NCBI GenBank assembly: GCA_035273885.1
Contig: DATEOR010000063.1
Location: 1-14,763 of the forward strand
Reading direction: 5' to 3'
Source of the DNA: DATEOR01 sp035273885
Lineage (GTDB): Bacteria; Actinomycetota; Thermoleophilia; Gaiellales; Gaiellaceae
Length of the DNA stretch: 14,763 nt
A program made the translations under genes and the position numbers. Of this stretch, positions 5,933 through 14,474 are shown one piece after another. The notes below the pieces were generated by a model. That model saw nothing but the letters and a program-made list of their open reading frames with translations, was not told where the DNA came from and did no database searches. The stretch's first letter is position 1; each line of letters starts with the position of its first letter.

Positions 5933-6846
5933 ACGGGCACGCGCAGGCGGAGAGCGTCGGGGACGACCTGGAAGGTCACGGGCGTCGTCCCGGGTTGCTC
6001 GCCGTCGAGCTCGACGGGGAGCGGAGTTTCGGAATCCACGCGTACCGTTGCCCCTTGGAGCTCCTCCGCCTTCGGATGCGGGAGGTGGGTTCCCCGATAG
6101 ATCTTCGGGAGCGTCTGGACGAGGTCGCGCTTCGTCACGTCTCCGATGAGGAGGACGTCGAAGAGGCCGTCGTCCGGCTTTGCGTTCGGCGTCATGTGCA
6201 TCCCGCCGCCGAGCCATTCGCAGTTGGCCACGATGACGTCGAGCATGCTGCCCGCACGGTGCTGGTCGCCGACCTCCACGGAGACCTCGACGTTGCGCCA
6301 GCGCGCGAAGACGGCCAGCGTCGCCCACAGGAACGACGCCTTTCCGCCGAGCGCCTTCGACGTCGAGTTCGCCCTCATCGCCACCGCGCCGCTCATGCCC
6401 GCGCTGGCGACGTTGACGAAGAACGCGCGCCCGGCTGAGCCGTCCCAGGCGCGGTAGTCGACCCTGCCCGCGTCGATCGCTCGCACGGCGCCGTCGCGCG
6501 CGATGGCGATCGCCTCGTCGACGTTCGTCGGGATCTTGAAGGTGCGGACGAAATCGGTTCCGGTGCCGCGCGGGATGACCGCGAGCTCGACCTCCTTGCC
6601 GACGCCGACGGACAGTAACCCGTTCACTGCCTCGTTCACGGTGCCGTCCCCGCCGACGACCACGACTCGCGTCGCGCCCATCCCGGCGGCGCGCTCGGCG
6701 ACCTTGGCGATCCCCCCGGGCCCCTCGCTGAAGAGCGCCTCGCCGGCGAGCCCGGCCGCGGCTGCCCGGTGGGCAATCTCCGGCCAGGCCCGCCCGGTCG
6801 AGCCGTTGGCCGAAGCCGGGTTGACGAGGAAGACGGTGTCGGTCAA
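5929..6846 (-). CDS. Diacylglycerol kinase / lipid kinase family protein (YegS/DgkB-like)
   Basis: From a TTG at 6846 the protein has 305 residues, the usual size. It starts MTDTVFLVNPASANGSTGR, the standard opening of the DAGK catalytic domain, followed by RVVVVGGDGTVNEAVNGL with the nucleotide-binding GGDGT at 65-69 and then AVIPRGTGTDFVRTF. The C-terminal beta-sandwich follows (LDVIVANCEWLGGGM, PDDGLFDVLLI, ELDGEQPG). The enzyme phosphorylates diacylglycerol or a related lipid using ATP; substrate choice is not readable. The TTG overlaps the deoD stop as TTGA and has no strong Shine-Dalgarno, so translational coupling is likely. An open frame continues upstream inside deoD in another phase, but the family homology begins at this TTG. 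Confidence 0.88.
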   Translation of the reverse strand: MTDTVFLVNPASANGSTGRAWPEIAHRAAAAGLAGEALFSEGPGGIAKVAERAAGMGATRVVVVGGDGTVNEAVNGLLSVGVGKEVELAVIPRGTGTDFVRTFKIPTNVDEAIAIARDGAVRAIDAGRVDYRAWDGSAGRAFFVNVASAGMSGAVAMRANSTSKALGGKASFLWATLAVFARWRNVEVSVEVGDQHRAGSMLDVIVANCEWLGGGMHMTPNAKPDDGLFDVLLIGDVTKRDLVQTLPKIYRGTHLPHPKAEELQGATVRVDSETPLPVELDGEQPGTTPVTFQVVPDALRLRVPV

Positions 6847-7550
6847 CCGGTGACGGTGCCGAGGGCGAGCTCGGTCATCTGGTCGACGGCCGCCTTCATC
6901 TCCTCGTCCGTGATGCGCACGAACTCGCCTTCGACCACGACGTCGCTGACGGTCAGCAGGCAGCCCGCTTTGAAGCCGCGGAGGGCGCCCAGGGTGAAGA
7001 GCACGGCGGCCTCCATCTCGACGGCGAGGATCCCGCGTTCGGACCAGCGCTTCGCCCTGTCCTTGTCGGGATCGTAGAAGATGTCGCTCGAGGCGATCGG
7101 GCCGACACGCACAGGCTTCCCGAGCTCCTTCGCCGCATGCACGGCTCCGTGCACGAGCTCCCAGTCGGCGGTCGGTGTGTGCGCGTCGCCGGCAAGGTAG
7201 TGGACGGCGGTCGAGTCCTGTGGGATGGCGGACACCGCAACGATGAGGTCTCCGAGCTTCAGGTCGGGCTGCAGGCCGCCGCAGGTGCCGATCCGGAGGA
7301 TGCGCTTCACGCCGAGCATGACGAGCTCCTCGATCACGATCGCGGCGGACGGACACCCCATTCCGGTCGACTGCACGGAGACGGGCTTGCCGTTGAACCT
7401 ACCGGTGTACCCGAGCATCCCGCGCTCCCAGTTCTTCTGCTCGGCGCCTTCCAGGAAGTTCTCTGCGATGTACTTGGCGCGCAGAGGGTCGCCCGGGACG
7501 AGGCACGCCTCCGCGTAATCGCCTTTCTCTGCTCTGACATGTATGGGCAT
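6843..7550 (-). CDS. deoD: Purine nucleoside phosphorylase, DeoD type
   Basis: The 235-residue protein starts MPIHVRAEKGDYAEACLVPG, nearly the standard DeoD opening, and shows the phosphate-binding GDP..R (Asp21, Arg24), ERGMLGYTG, RILRIGTCGGL, the nucleoside-binding VEMEA (Glu178-Met-Glu180) and TVSDVVVEGE with the catalytic Asp at 203. It cleaves purine (deoxy)nucleosides with phosphate to free base and (deoxy)ribose-1-phosphate. Together with hpt downstream in the window it forms a purine salvage route. The frame extends to a TTG at 7571, but family alignment favours ATG 7550. It is first in a two-gene unit with the lipid kinase and divergent from the GNAT gene across only 20 bp. Confidence 0.92.
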   Translation of the reverse strand: MPIHVRAEKGDYAEACLVPGDPLRAKYIAENFLEGAEQKNWERGMLGYTGRFNGKPVSVQSTGMGCPSAAIVIEELVMLGVKRILRIGTCGGLQPDLKLGDLIVAVSAIPQDSTAVHYLAGDAHTPTADWELVHGAVHAAKELGKPVRVGPIASSDIFYDPDKDRAKRWSERGILAVEMEAAVLFTLGALRGFKAGCLLTVSDVVVEGEFVRITDEEMKAAVDQMTELALGTVTG

Positions 7551-7570
7551 GCGGGTTATCGTCCCCGGCA
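7551..7570. promoter_or_regulatory. 20-bp bidirectional promoter region between deoD and the GNAT gene
   Basis: On the plus strand TATCGT (7557-7562) lies 8 nt before the GNAT ATG at 7571. On the minus strand the same AT-box reads GATAAC, 4 nt before the deoD ATG at 7550. The 20 bp between the two start codons leave no room for separate promoters and normal leaders, so both genes are probably transcribed as leaderless or near-leaderless mRNAs from overlapping elements. The plus-strand box is the better match. The -35 elements, if any, would lie inside the opposite gene. Confidence 0.45.
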
Positions 7571-8356
7571 ATGCCGCGCCTGGTCAAGCGGCCTTCGCTC
7601 GAGGAGATCCTCGAGTTCTGCGGGCGGGAACCAATCGAACGGGTCTTCCTGGAGGACGTGGCGCGCCGCGGCCTCGGGCGTTTCGTCGCTCTCCGTGAGG
7701 GAAGCGAGCTCGTCGCCGTCTGTCATCTGGGCGCGAATCTCGTCCCTTCCGGCGAGGGCGCCGGAGCGTTCGCGAAGGTCGCCGCGCGCTCGCGCCCCCG
7801 TATGCTCATCGGAGACGAGCGCGCGGTCACCGATCTGTGGGAGGCGGCGCGCGACCACCTTCCAAGCGTCCGCGAAGACCGGCCGGGGCAGCCCGTCTAC
7901 GTGCTGGACCAGGAGCCCGCCGCCGGAAGCTCCGCGCTTCGGCCCGCAACTCTCCACGATCTCGACCTGCTGATCCGCACGTCGGCGGCAGCGTTCCTCG
8001 AGGAGGTCGGCATCGACGCCTACGCCCGCGACCCGGCGCTCTTCGAATGGCGCACCCGAACGCAGATCGAGGAGGGCAGGAGCTGGCTCTGGGAGGAGGA
8101 TGGGACGGTCTTCTTCAAGGCGGAGGCGTCCGCGTGGACGGACCACACCGTCCAGCTGCAGCAGGTCTGGGTCGATCCGTCCGTGCGCGGCAATGGCTTC
8201 GGCAAGCGCGGGCTCGCCGATCTCTGCCGCCTGCTCCTCGCGCGGACGCCTTCCGTCTGCCTCTTCGTGCGGCCCGAGAACACGCCCGCGATCGCGCTCT
8301 ACGACTCGATCGCCATGCGGCGAGTGGGCGCGTACCGCTCACTCATCTTCGAGTAG
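7571..8356 (+). CDS. GNAT family N-acetyltransferase with DUF4081-like N-terminal domain
   Basis: The 261-residue protein has two halves. Residues about 1-120 (EEILEFCGREPIERVFLED ... LVAVCHLGANLVPSG) resemble DUF4081, an actinobacterial domain fused to acetyltransferases. Residues about 128-261 are a GNAT fold: VQLQQVWVDPSVRGNGFGKR carries the acetyl-CoA pyrophosphate-binding R-x-x-G-x-G (Arg206, Gly209, Gly211), followed by LFVRPENTPAIALYDSIAMR, the typical late GNAT motif with conserved Asn and Tyr. It transfers an acetyl group to an amine on an unknown substrate. The ATG has no Shine-Dalgarno; TATCGT 8 nt upstream suggests leaderless expression. It is divergent from deoD; a link to nucleoside metabolism would be guesswork. 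Confidence 0.85.
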   Translation: MPRLVKRPSLEEILEFCGREPIERVFLEDVARRGLGRFVALREGSELVAVCHLGANLVPSGEGAGAFAKVAARSRPRMLIGDERAVTDLWEAARDHLPSVREDRPGQPVYVLDQEPAAGSSALRPATLHDLDLLIRTSAAAFLEEVGIDAYARDPALFEWRTRTQIEEGRSWLWEEDGTVFFKAEASAWTDHTVQLQQVWVDPSVRGNGFGKRGLADLCRLLLARTPSVCLFVRPENTPAIALYDSIAMRRVGAYRSLIFE

Positions 8357-8429
8357 TGACGATCCGCACACAGGCACCCCGAAACGGGTGATGGCGGCCC
8401 TCCTCTGAGCAGCCGATGATCCGTGCATC

Positions 8430-8882
8430 TTGCGGCGAATCGGCGTCATTGCGGCGACGCTCGTTCTCGTTGCGCTCTCTACCGGCTGCGGCGGCAGCCA
8501 GATGGCGCACGGGCACAGCTGTGGCCCTACTGATCAGAAGTTCATCCAGACCGCGTCGACGGACATGACCGGCCTGGGCGTGCTGCACGCCGACTACCAG
8601 AGCGGGGCAGCCGAGGCGAAGGACGTCTCCCGGCAGGCGTTCGACGCCGCGGTGCGGATCCAGCACGCCGATCCGAAGGACCCGTCGCTGCAGACGGCGC
8701 AGCGCTATCTGGACGCGATGTTCCAGGAGTACGGCACCGCGGTCACCATCCAGGCCAAGGGCGGTGACGCCGGCGAGCGCATGTTCCGAGCGTATGGGCT
8801 CGCCAACTTCGCCCACGACGTCCTCGCGCAGGCTCAGCCCGCGCTCTACAAGCAAGGATGCGATGTCGGTCCCCTGCTCTGA
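8430..8882 (+). CDS. Small putative lipoprotein, unknown function
   Basis: The 150-residue protein starts at TTG 8430 with RRIGVIAATLVLVALSTGCG, a lipoprotein-type signal with Cys20. The lipobox is loose (Ser at -3 instead of Leu) but allowed. The mature part is mostly helical and Gln/Ala/Asp-rich, with two more cysteines: one just after the signal (HGHSCGP) and one near the C-terminus (YKQGCDVGP), possibly a disulfide. A His-rich run (AHGHSC) follows the lipid-attachment site. I recognise no family. The frame closes at a stop 24 nt upstream, so TTG is the first possible start; no Shine-Dalgarno is present, and GATGAT 9 nt upstream is a weak -10. It precedes tilS by 29 bp. Confidence 0.7.
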   Translation: MRRIGVIAATLVLVALSTGCGGSQMAHGHSCGPTDQKFIQTASTDMTGLGVLHADYQSGAAEAKDVSRQAFDAAVRIQHADPKDPSLQTAQRYLDAMFQEYGTAVTIQAKGGDAGERMFRAYGLANFAHDVLAQAQPALYKQGCDVGPLL

Positions 8883-8899
8883 GCGAGGCGGCTACGCCG

Positions 8900-8905
8900 T
8901 AAAAT
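8900..8905 (+). promoter_or_regulatory. -10 box (TAAAAT) of a leaderless promoter for tilS
   Basis: TAAAAT is a near-consensus -10 and lies exactly 6 nt before the GTG start of tilS at 8912, so transcription should begin at or within a base or two of the start codon. There is no Shine-Dalgarno. It lies in the 29-bp gap after the small lipoprotein gene and probably starts the tilS-hpt unit. No consensus -35 is seen. Confidence 0.55.
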
Positions 8906-8911
8906 TGGTTC

Positions 8912-9916
8912 GTGGACGCCGCTGCGCTTCGCGCACGGATCGAAGAGCACATCCGCCGGCACGAGCTCATTCCGCCGGGCGGGGACGTTGTCTGCCTGGT
9001 TTCAGGCGGCGCGGACTCGACTTGCCTCTGGCATGCGCTTGGGGCCCTCGGCTACCGCGCCGGCGCGCTCCACGTCAACCATAGGCTCCGCGGCGCCGAG
9101 TCCGAGGAGGACGCCCGCTTCTGCCGGGAGGTTCTCGGGGCCGACGTCGTAGAGGCTCCGCCGCTCGGAAGCGGCTCCGAGGAGGAGCTCCGCGACCTGC
9201 GCTACTCCTTCGCCACCGACCGGGTTCGCGCCACCGGGCACACGGCTTCGGACCAGGTCGAGACCGTCCTCTACCGGCTCGCGGCGAGCGGGACGACGAC
9301 GGGAATCCGGGCGAAGCGCGCCGATGGCGTCGTCAGGCCGCTCCTGACCGTGTGGCGCGACGAGACGGAGGCGTACTGCCGCGCCGAGGGCCTCGCGTTC
9401 CGCGTCGACTCCACGAACGACCACACGGTGCGCGGCCTCATCCGCCGGGAGATCCTGCCCGCGCTCCGCCGACTGCATCCGGTCGCGGAGGAGAATGTCC
9501 TCCGAGCGGCAGAACCGGCCCCGGAGCTGCCTAGGCCGATCGAGAGAGCGCTGTTAGAGTTGCTCGGCTCGCGGGCAGGTGCCAAGCGAGTCGATCTAGG
9601 TGACGGCCGGGTGGCGGTAAGGGAATACGGGAGCGTCTGGCTCGAACGAGCCCCCGTCCGGCTGGACGGGCCCGTCTCCTGGGGCCCGTGGCGCCTGCGG
9701 CCGAACCGCGACGGCCTCTGGGTGAGGTCGTGGCGGGCCGGCGACCGGCTCGCCTCGCGCGGGAAGAAGATCCAGGACCTCTTCGTGGACGCGAAGATCC
9801 CGCGCTCCGAGCGTGAGGCCTGGCCGCTGGTCGTCAAGGGCGACGAGGTCGTCGTCGTCCCGGGAATCGCGACGGCGCCGGGCTGGGAGGACGCCGTGGG
9901 AGAGGAGCGCGAGTGA
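8912..9916 (+). CDS. tilS: tRNA(Ile)-lysidine synthase
   Basis: The 334-residue protein has the ATP-pyrophosphatase P-loop SGGADST (31-37), then ALHVNHRLRGAESEEDARFC, the TilS-specific HVNH.LRG stretch, TGHTASDQVETVLYRLAASG (His110, Asp114, Gln115, Glu117), VRPLLTVWRDETEAYC and VDSTNDHTVRGLIRREILP. Residues about 260-325 (SWRAGDRLASRGKKIQDLF, then WPLVVKGDEVVVVPGIA) form the C-terminal domain. TilS converts C34 of tRNA-Ile(CAU) to lysidine so that it reads AUA; it is normally essential. The length is short relative to TilS with full tRNA-binding inserts but usual for actinobacteria. It overlaps hpt by GTGA, in the classic tilS-hpt-ftsH order. Confidence 0.92.
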   Translation: MDAAALRARIEEHIRRHELIPPGGDVVCLVSGGADSTCLWHALGALGYRAGALHVNHRLRGAESEEDARFCREVLGADVVEAPPLGSGSEEELRDLRYSFATDRVRATGHTASDQVETVLYRLAASGTTTGIRAKRADGVVRPLLTVWRDETEAYCRAEGLAFRVDSTNDHTVRGLIRREILPALRRLHPVAEENVLRAAEPAPELPRPIERALLELLGSRAGAKRVDLGDGRVAVREYGSVWLERAPVRLDGPVSWGPWRLRPNRDGLWVRSWRAGDRLASRGKKIQDLFVDAKIPRSEREAWPLVVKGDEVVVVPGIATAPGWEDAVGEERE

Positions 9917-10485
9917 GTCAGGTGAACGAGCTCGGGTCGGCGGTCAGCGAGGTCCTCATCGACGAGGAGACGCTGCACGTGCGCATCGCCGAGCTCGGCG
10001 CGCAGATCTCGGACGACTATCGCGGCGATGACCTGCTCCTCATCGGCGTTCTCAAGGGCGCGATCTTCTTCATGGCCGACCTCATGCGCTCGATCGACAT
10101 CCCCTGCGAGGTCGATTTCATGGCGATCTCGAGCTACGGAGCCGGAATCGACTCCTCCGGGGTCGTCCGGATCCTCAAGGATCTGGACGTCTCGATCGAA
10201 GGTAGAAACGTGCTCGTTGTCGAAGACATCATCGATTCCGGCCTGACTCTCTCCTACCTGCTCCGCAACCTGGAGGCCCGTGAGCCCGCTTCGCTCGACG
10301 TGTGTGCCCTGTTGACCAAGCCGGAGCGCCGTGAAAACGACGTCGCCTGCCGCTACGTGGGCTTCGAGATCCCGAACCGCTTCGTGATCGGATACGGCCT
10401 CGATTTCGCCGAGCGGTACCGAAATCTGCCGTTCGTGGGCGTCCTCAGGGACGAGCTCGCGGCGCAGGCGGAGGACACGGTCTGA
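9913..10485 (+). CDS. hpt: Hypoxanthine (guanine) phosphoribosyltransferase
   Basis: The 190-residue protein shows LLLIGVLKGAIFFMADLMR (pyrophosphate loop and following helix), DFMAISSYG (flexible active-site loop), NVLVVEDIIDSGLT (PRPP-binding motif, Glu104-Asp105 to Thr112) and FVIGYGLDFAERYRNLPFVG near the C-terminus. It converts hypoxanthine or guanine and PRPP to IMP or GMP. The GTG start overlaps the tilS stop as GTGA, indicating translational coupling. The family position is well kept, and the C-terminus fits the usual length of about 180-200. DeoD, encoded about 2.4 kb upstream, would supply its free-base substrates. Confidence 0.93.
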   Translation: MSQVNELGSAVSEVLIDEETLHVRIAELGAQISDDYRGDDLLLIGVLKGAIFFMADLMRSIDIPCEVDFMAISSYGAGIDSSGVVRILKDLDVSIEGRNVLVVEDIIDSGLTLSYLLRNLEAREPASLDVCALLTKPERRENDVACRYVGFEIPNRFVIGYGLDFAERYRNLPFVGVLRDELAAQAEDTV

Positions 10486-10487
10486 AA

Positions 10488-10500
10488 AACCGGACCGGTT
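10488..10500. repeat. 13-bp palindrome AACCGG-A-CCGGTT after hpt
   Basis: A perfect 6+1+6 inverted repeat starts 3 nt after the hpt stop and ends 24 bp before the candidate ftsH -10 box, next to the region expected for a -35. It could be an operator controlling ftsH, or a weak hairpin (5-bp stem, GAC loop) at the end of the hpt transcript; no T-run follows, which speaks against an intrinsic terminator. Confidence 0.45.
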
Positions 10501-10524
10501 CGCTGTAACGAATATCCAGGCTGC

Positions 10525-10530
10525 TACCGT
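10525..10530 (+). promoter_or_regulatory. Candidate -10 box (TACCGT) of the ftsH promoter
   Basis: TACCGT fits TAnnnT and lies 21 nt before the ftsH TTG start, leaving room for a short leader that includes the GAGGAA ribosome binding site. A weak -35-like CTGTAA sits 16 bp upstream. The 66-bp gap between hpt and ftsH is larger than other gaps in this unit, consistent with an independent promoter. Confidence 0.35.
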
Positions 10531-10539
10531 TAACCGACT

Positions 10540-10551
10540 AGAGGAACCTCT
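10540..10551 (+). promoter_or_regulatory. Palindrome containing the ftsH ribosome binding site (AGAGG-AA-CCTCT)
   Basis: The arms AGAGG and CCTCT are perfect reverse complements around AA and end immediately before the TTG start at 10552. The Shine-Dalgarno GAGGAA lies in the left arm and loop, so a small hairpin (AGAG/CTCT stem, GAAC loop) could partly hide it. The stem is short; an effect on translation is inference. Confidence 0.4.
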
Positions 10552-12505
<1,954 letters not shown>

Positions 12506-12510
<5 letters not shown>

Positions 12511-12522
12511 CGCTTAGCTAGC
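12506..12522. repeat. GCTAGC-GCTTA-GCTAGC inverted repeat between convergent ftsH and PHP phosphatase stops
   Basis: Two copies of the self-complementary GCTAGC flank 5 nt; the left copy holds the ftsH TAG stop and the right copy the TAG stop of the opposing gene. RNA from either strand could form a 6-bp stem with a 5-nt loop. It might be a small bidirectional terminator, but no T-run follows on either side. Confidence 0.35.
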
Positions 12523-13270
12523 GGCCGAAGAATCTACGGCGTCGCCTCGTCGTAGGCGGGTGAGGCACCGCTTCGCCCGCGACGATCGCCGCGGGCGCCT
12601 CCTCGGTGAGGAAGTGCGCGAGCTCGTCGTTCGCGACGGCCTCCACGGCGCCGGCTAACCCGACCTCCCTCACTTCGGGTGTGTGCGCGTCGCTCGCAAG
12701 CAGGTGGGCGTGGCCGGCTTCGATCAGATCCTCCGCGGCTTTTCGCGAGCCCCGGCCGATTCGTCCCTCGAGCGAAGCCGCGGTCACCTGCACGAGCCCT
12801 CCCCGCCCGACGAACGGCGCGAGGCGGCGTGGGTCGGCCTGGACCTCACGATTTCGCTCGGGATGGGCGAGGATCGGCACGATTCCGTTGAGGGCGAGGT
12901 CGAAAAGCTTTTGCTCGAGGTCGAGCGGCCAGCCCATGTACGGGAACTCCACGAGGAGATACCTGCCGCTCTGGGCGATCGTGAACCGCCGGAGGTCGTC
13001 CGGGCCGAGCTGGCGCATCGCATCCAGGTCGATCTCCGCTCCATGGAGGATCTCGACCGGGATTTGCTGCTCGGCGAAATCCACCCGAAGAGTCTCGACC
13101 CCGGCTTCCATCCGGTCAGGGGTCGTGGGGTAGTCGGCGCGAACGTGGGGTGTCGCCGCCATCGCCGTGATTCCTTCGCTCGCCGCGCGGCGGGCGAGCT
13201 GGCGGCTGTCGTCGATCGTCCGGGCGCCGTCGTCGATCGCCGGGAGCACGTGCGAATGGAGGTCGATCAC
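12518..13270 (-). CDS. CpsB/CapC-type PHP-domain tyrosine phosphatase
   Basis: From GTG 13270 the 250-residue protein starts MIDLHSHVLPAIDDGARTID, the hallmark of CpsB/CapC/YwqE bacterial low-specificity tyrosine phosphatases. The metal ligands of the PHP fold are in place: His5 and His7, His42 (ATPHV), Glu79 (GAEID), His136 (LAHPERN), and Asp194 and His196 (SDAH). YLLVEFPYMGWP is also family-typical. Family members dephosphorylate tyrosine kinases that control capsule or exopolysaccharide export. Here there is no adjacent kinase or polysaccharide gene, so the target is unknown and a general phosphoesterase role cannot be excluded. The C-terminus is very basic (TRRRRRFFGR). It lies where folE is often found, but on the opposite strand, and is divergent from folP by 20 bp. 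Confidence 0.85.
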   Translation of the reverse strand: MIDLHSHVLPAIDDGARTIDDSRQLARRAASEGITAMAATPHVRADYPTTPDRMEAGVETLRVDFAEQQIPVEILHGAEIDLDAMRQLGPDDLRRFTIAQSGRYLLVEFPYMGWPLDLEQKLFDLALNGIVPILAHPERNREVQADPRRLAPFVGRGGLVQVTAASLEGRIGRGSRKAAEDLIEAGHAHLLASDAHTPEVREVGLAGAVEAVANDELAHFLTEEAPAAIVAGEAVPHPPTTRRRRRFFGR

Positions 13271-13290
13271 TCTGGCAGGATAGAGCTCCG
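13271..13290. promoter_or_regulatory. 20-bp bidirectional promoter region between the PHP phosphatase gene and folP
   Basis: On the minus strand TATCCT (13282-13277) lies exactly 6 nt before the phosphatase GTG, an ideal leaderless spacing. On the plus strand the same AT-box reads GGATAGAGC, with GATAGA 6 nt or TAGAGC 4 nt before the folP GTG at 13291. Neither gene has a Shine-Dalgarno. The layout closely repeats that of 7551-7570, including the exact length of 20 bp. Confidence 0.45.
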
Positions 13291-14115
13291 GTGAAGGAGT
13301 CCATCCATGAGCTGCTGCCCCGCCCGAGTGTCATGGGCGTCGTCAACGTGACTCCCGACTCGTTCTCGGACGGCGGGGCGTTTCTCCATCCGCAGGCGGC
13401 GATCGCCGAGGCGCGCGGAATGCTCGACGAAGGTGCGGCGATCGTGGACATCGGCGGCGAGTCGACCCGTCCTGGCGCCGAGGGAGTGCCGCTGGCGGAG
13501 GAGCTTGGCCGCGTGGAGCCAGTCCTCGCGGCGCTCTCGGAGGCGCGCGTCTCCATCGACACGTCGAAGGCCGAGGTCGCGCGGGTGGCGCTCGCGGCCG
13601 GTGCGGTGCTGGTGAACGACGTCACCGCACTTCGCGGCGACCCCGAGCTCGCGGGAGTGGTGGCCGACTCCGACGTCTGCCTCTGCCTCATGCACATGCT
13701 CGGCGAGCCGCGCACGATGCAAGACGACCCGCGCTACGAGGACGTCGTCTCCGACGTGAAGGCCTTCCTGGAGGAACGGCTCGAGTTCGCCACCGACGCC
13801 GGAATAGGGGAGGAGCGCATCTGCCTCGATCCCGGAATCGGGTTCGGGAAGACCATGGAGCACAACCTCGAGCTTCTCGCTCGCCTGGACGAGATCGTGG
13901 CGCTAGGGCGGCCCGTGCTGGTCGGGGCCTCCCGCAAGCGCTTCCTCGGGCGGCTCCTCGGCGACGACGACGCGCTCACAGGCCCCGTTTCGGCCGGAGT
14001 CGCGGTCGCTATTCACGCCTACGAGCGTGGCGCGGCGATCTTCCGCGTTCACGACGTCCGTGAGCACGTCGAGGGTCTCGCGGCCGCCCGCGCCCTGGAG
14101 GAGGTGAGCTCGTGA
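13291..14115 (+). CDS. folP: Dihydropteroate synthase
   Basis: The 274-residue protein contains all the DHPS loops: VMGVVNVTPDSFSDGG (15-29), IVDIGGESTRPGA (51-63), VSIDTSK (87-93), LVNDVTALRGD (from 107), LDPGIGFGKT (179-188), VGASRKRFLG (211-220) and FRVHDV (251-256). It joins p-aminobenzoate to the pterin pyrophosphate to give dihydropteroate in folate synthesis and is the sulfonamide target. Family-conserved Asn19, Arg60, Asp90, Asn109, Lys216, Arg252 and His254 are present. The GTG start is 20 bp from the divergent phosphatase gene; the coding sequence overlaps folB by GTGA. No sign of truncation or transfer. Confidence 0.95.
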   Translation: MKESIHELLPRPSVMGVVNVTPDSFSDGGAFLHPQAAIAEARGMLDEGAAIVDIGGESTRPGAEGVPLAEELGRVEPVLAALSEARVSIDTSKAEVARVALAAGAVLVNDVTALRGDPELAGVVADSDVCLCLMHMLGEPRTMQDDPRYEDVVSDVKAFLEERLEFATDAGIGEERICLDPGIGFGKTMEHNLELLARLDEIVALGRPVLVGASRKRFLGRLLGDDDALTGPVSAGVAVAIHAYERGAAIFRVHDVREHVEGLAAARALEEVSS

Positions 14116-14474
14116 GCCAGATGGAGATCGAGATCGACGGGCTCGAGCTCCGCGGCTTCCACGGCGCGACTCCCGAGGAACAGGAGGACGGGCAGCGGTT
14201 CCTGTTCGACGTCTGGCTGGTCGCCCACGACGCCGGCGTGCGGAGCGACCGCCTCGACGACACGATCGACTACACCCAGGTCGTCGCCTGCATCCGCGAG
14301 ATCTCCGACGGGCACCGGTTCAACCTCATCGAGGCGCTCGCCGCCGCCGTCGCGGACGCGCTCGTGGAGCGCTTCGACGTCTCCAGCGTCCGTGTGCGGG
14401 TCAGGAAGCCCGAAGTGCAACTAGACGCGCCCGCTGCATACAGCGCGGCGACGATCGAGCGCTCGCGCCGCTAG
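14112..14474 (+). CDS. folB: Dihydroneopterin aldolase
   Basis: The 120-residue protein starts at a GTG overlapping the folP stop (GTGA). It reads IEIDGLELRGFHGATPEEQE then GQRFLFDVWL, the standard FolB opening, and keeps the key active-site residues by alignment to the Staphylococcus enzyme: Glu23, Glu74 (NLIEA) and Lys99 (RVRKPE). It cleaves 7,8-dihydroneopterin to 6-hydroxymethyl-7,8-dihydropterin and glycolaldehyde, upstream of the FolK and FolP steps. Length is normal. In many actinomycetes folK follows immediately; here an opposing gene does. The stop shares CTAG with that convergent gene. Confidence 0.93.
   Translation: MSQMEIEIDGLELRGFHGATPEEQEDGQRFLFDVWLVAHDAGVRSDRLDDTIDYTQVVACIREISDGHRFNLIEALAAAVADALVERFDVSSVRVRVRKPEVQLDAPAAYSAATIERSRR

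Noticed and set aside
8357..8429. CACCC...GGGTG hairpin after the GNAT gene as a terminator.
   Set aside because: The stem is only 5 bp and no T-run follows.
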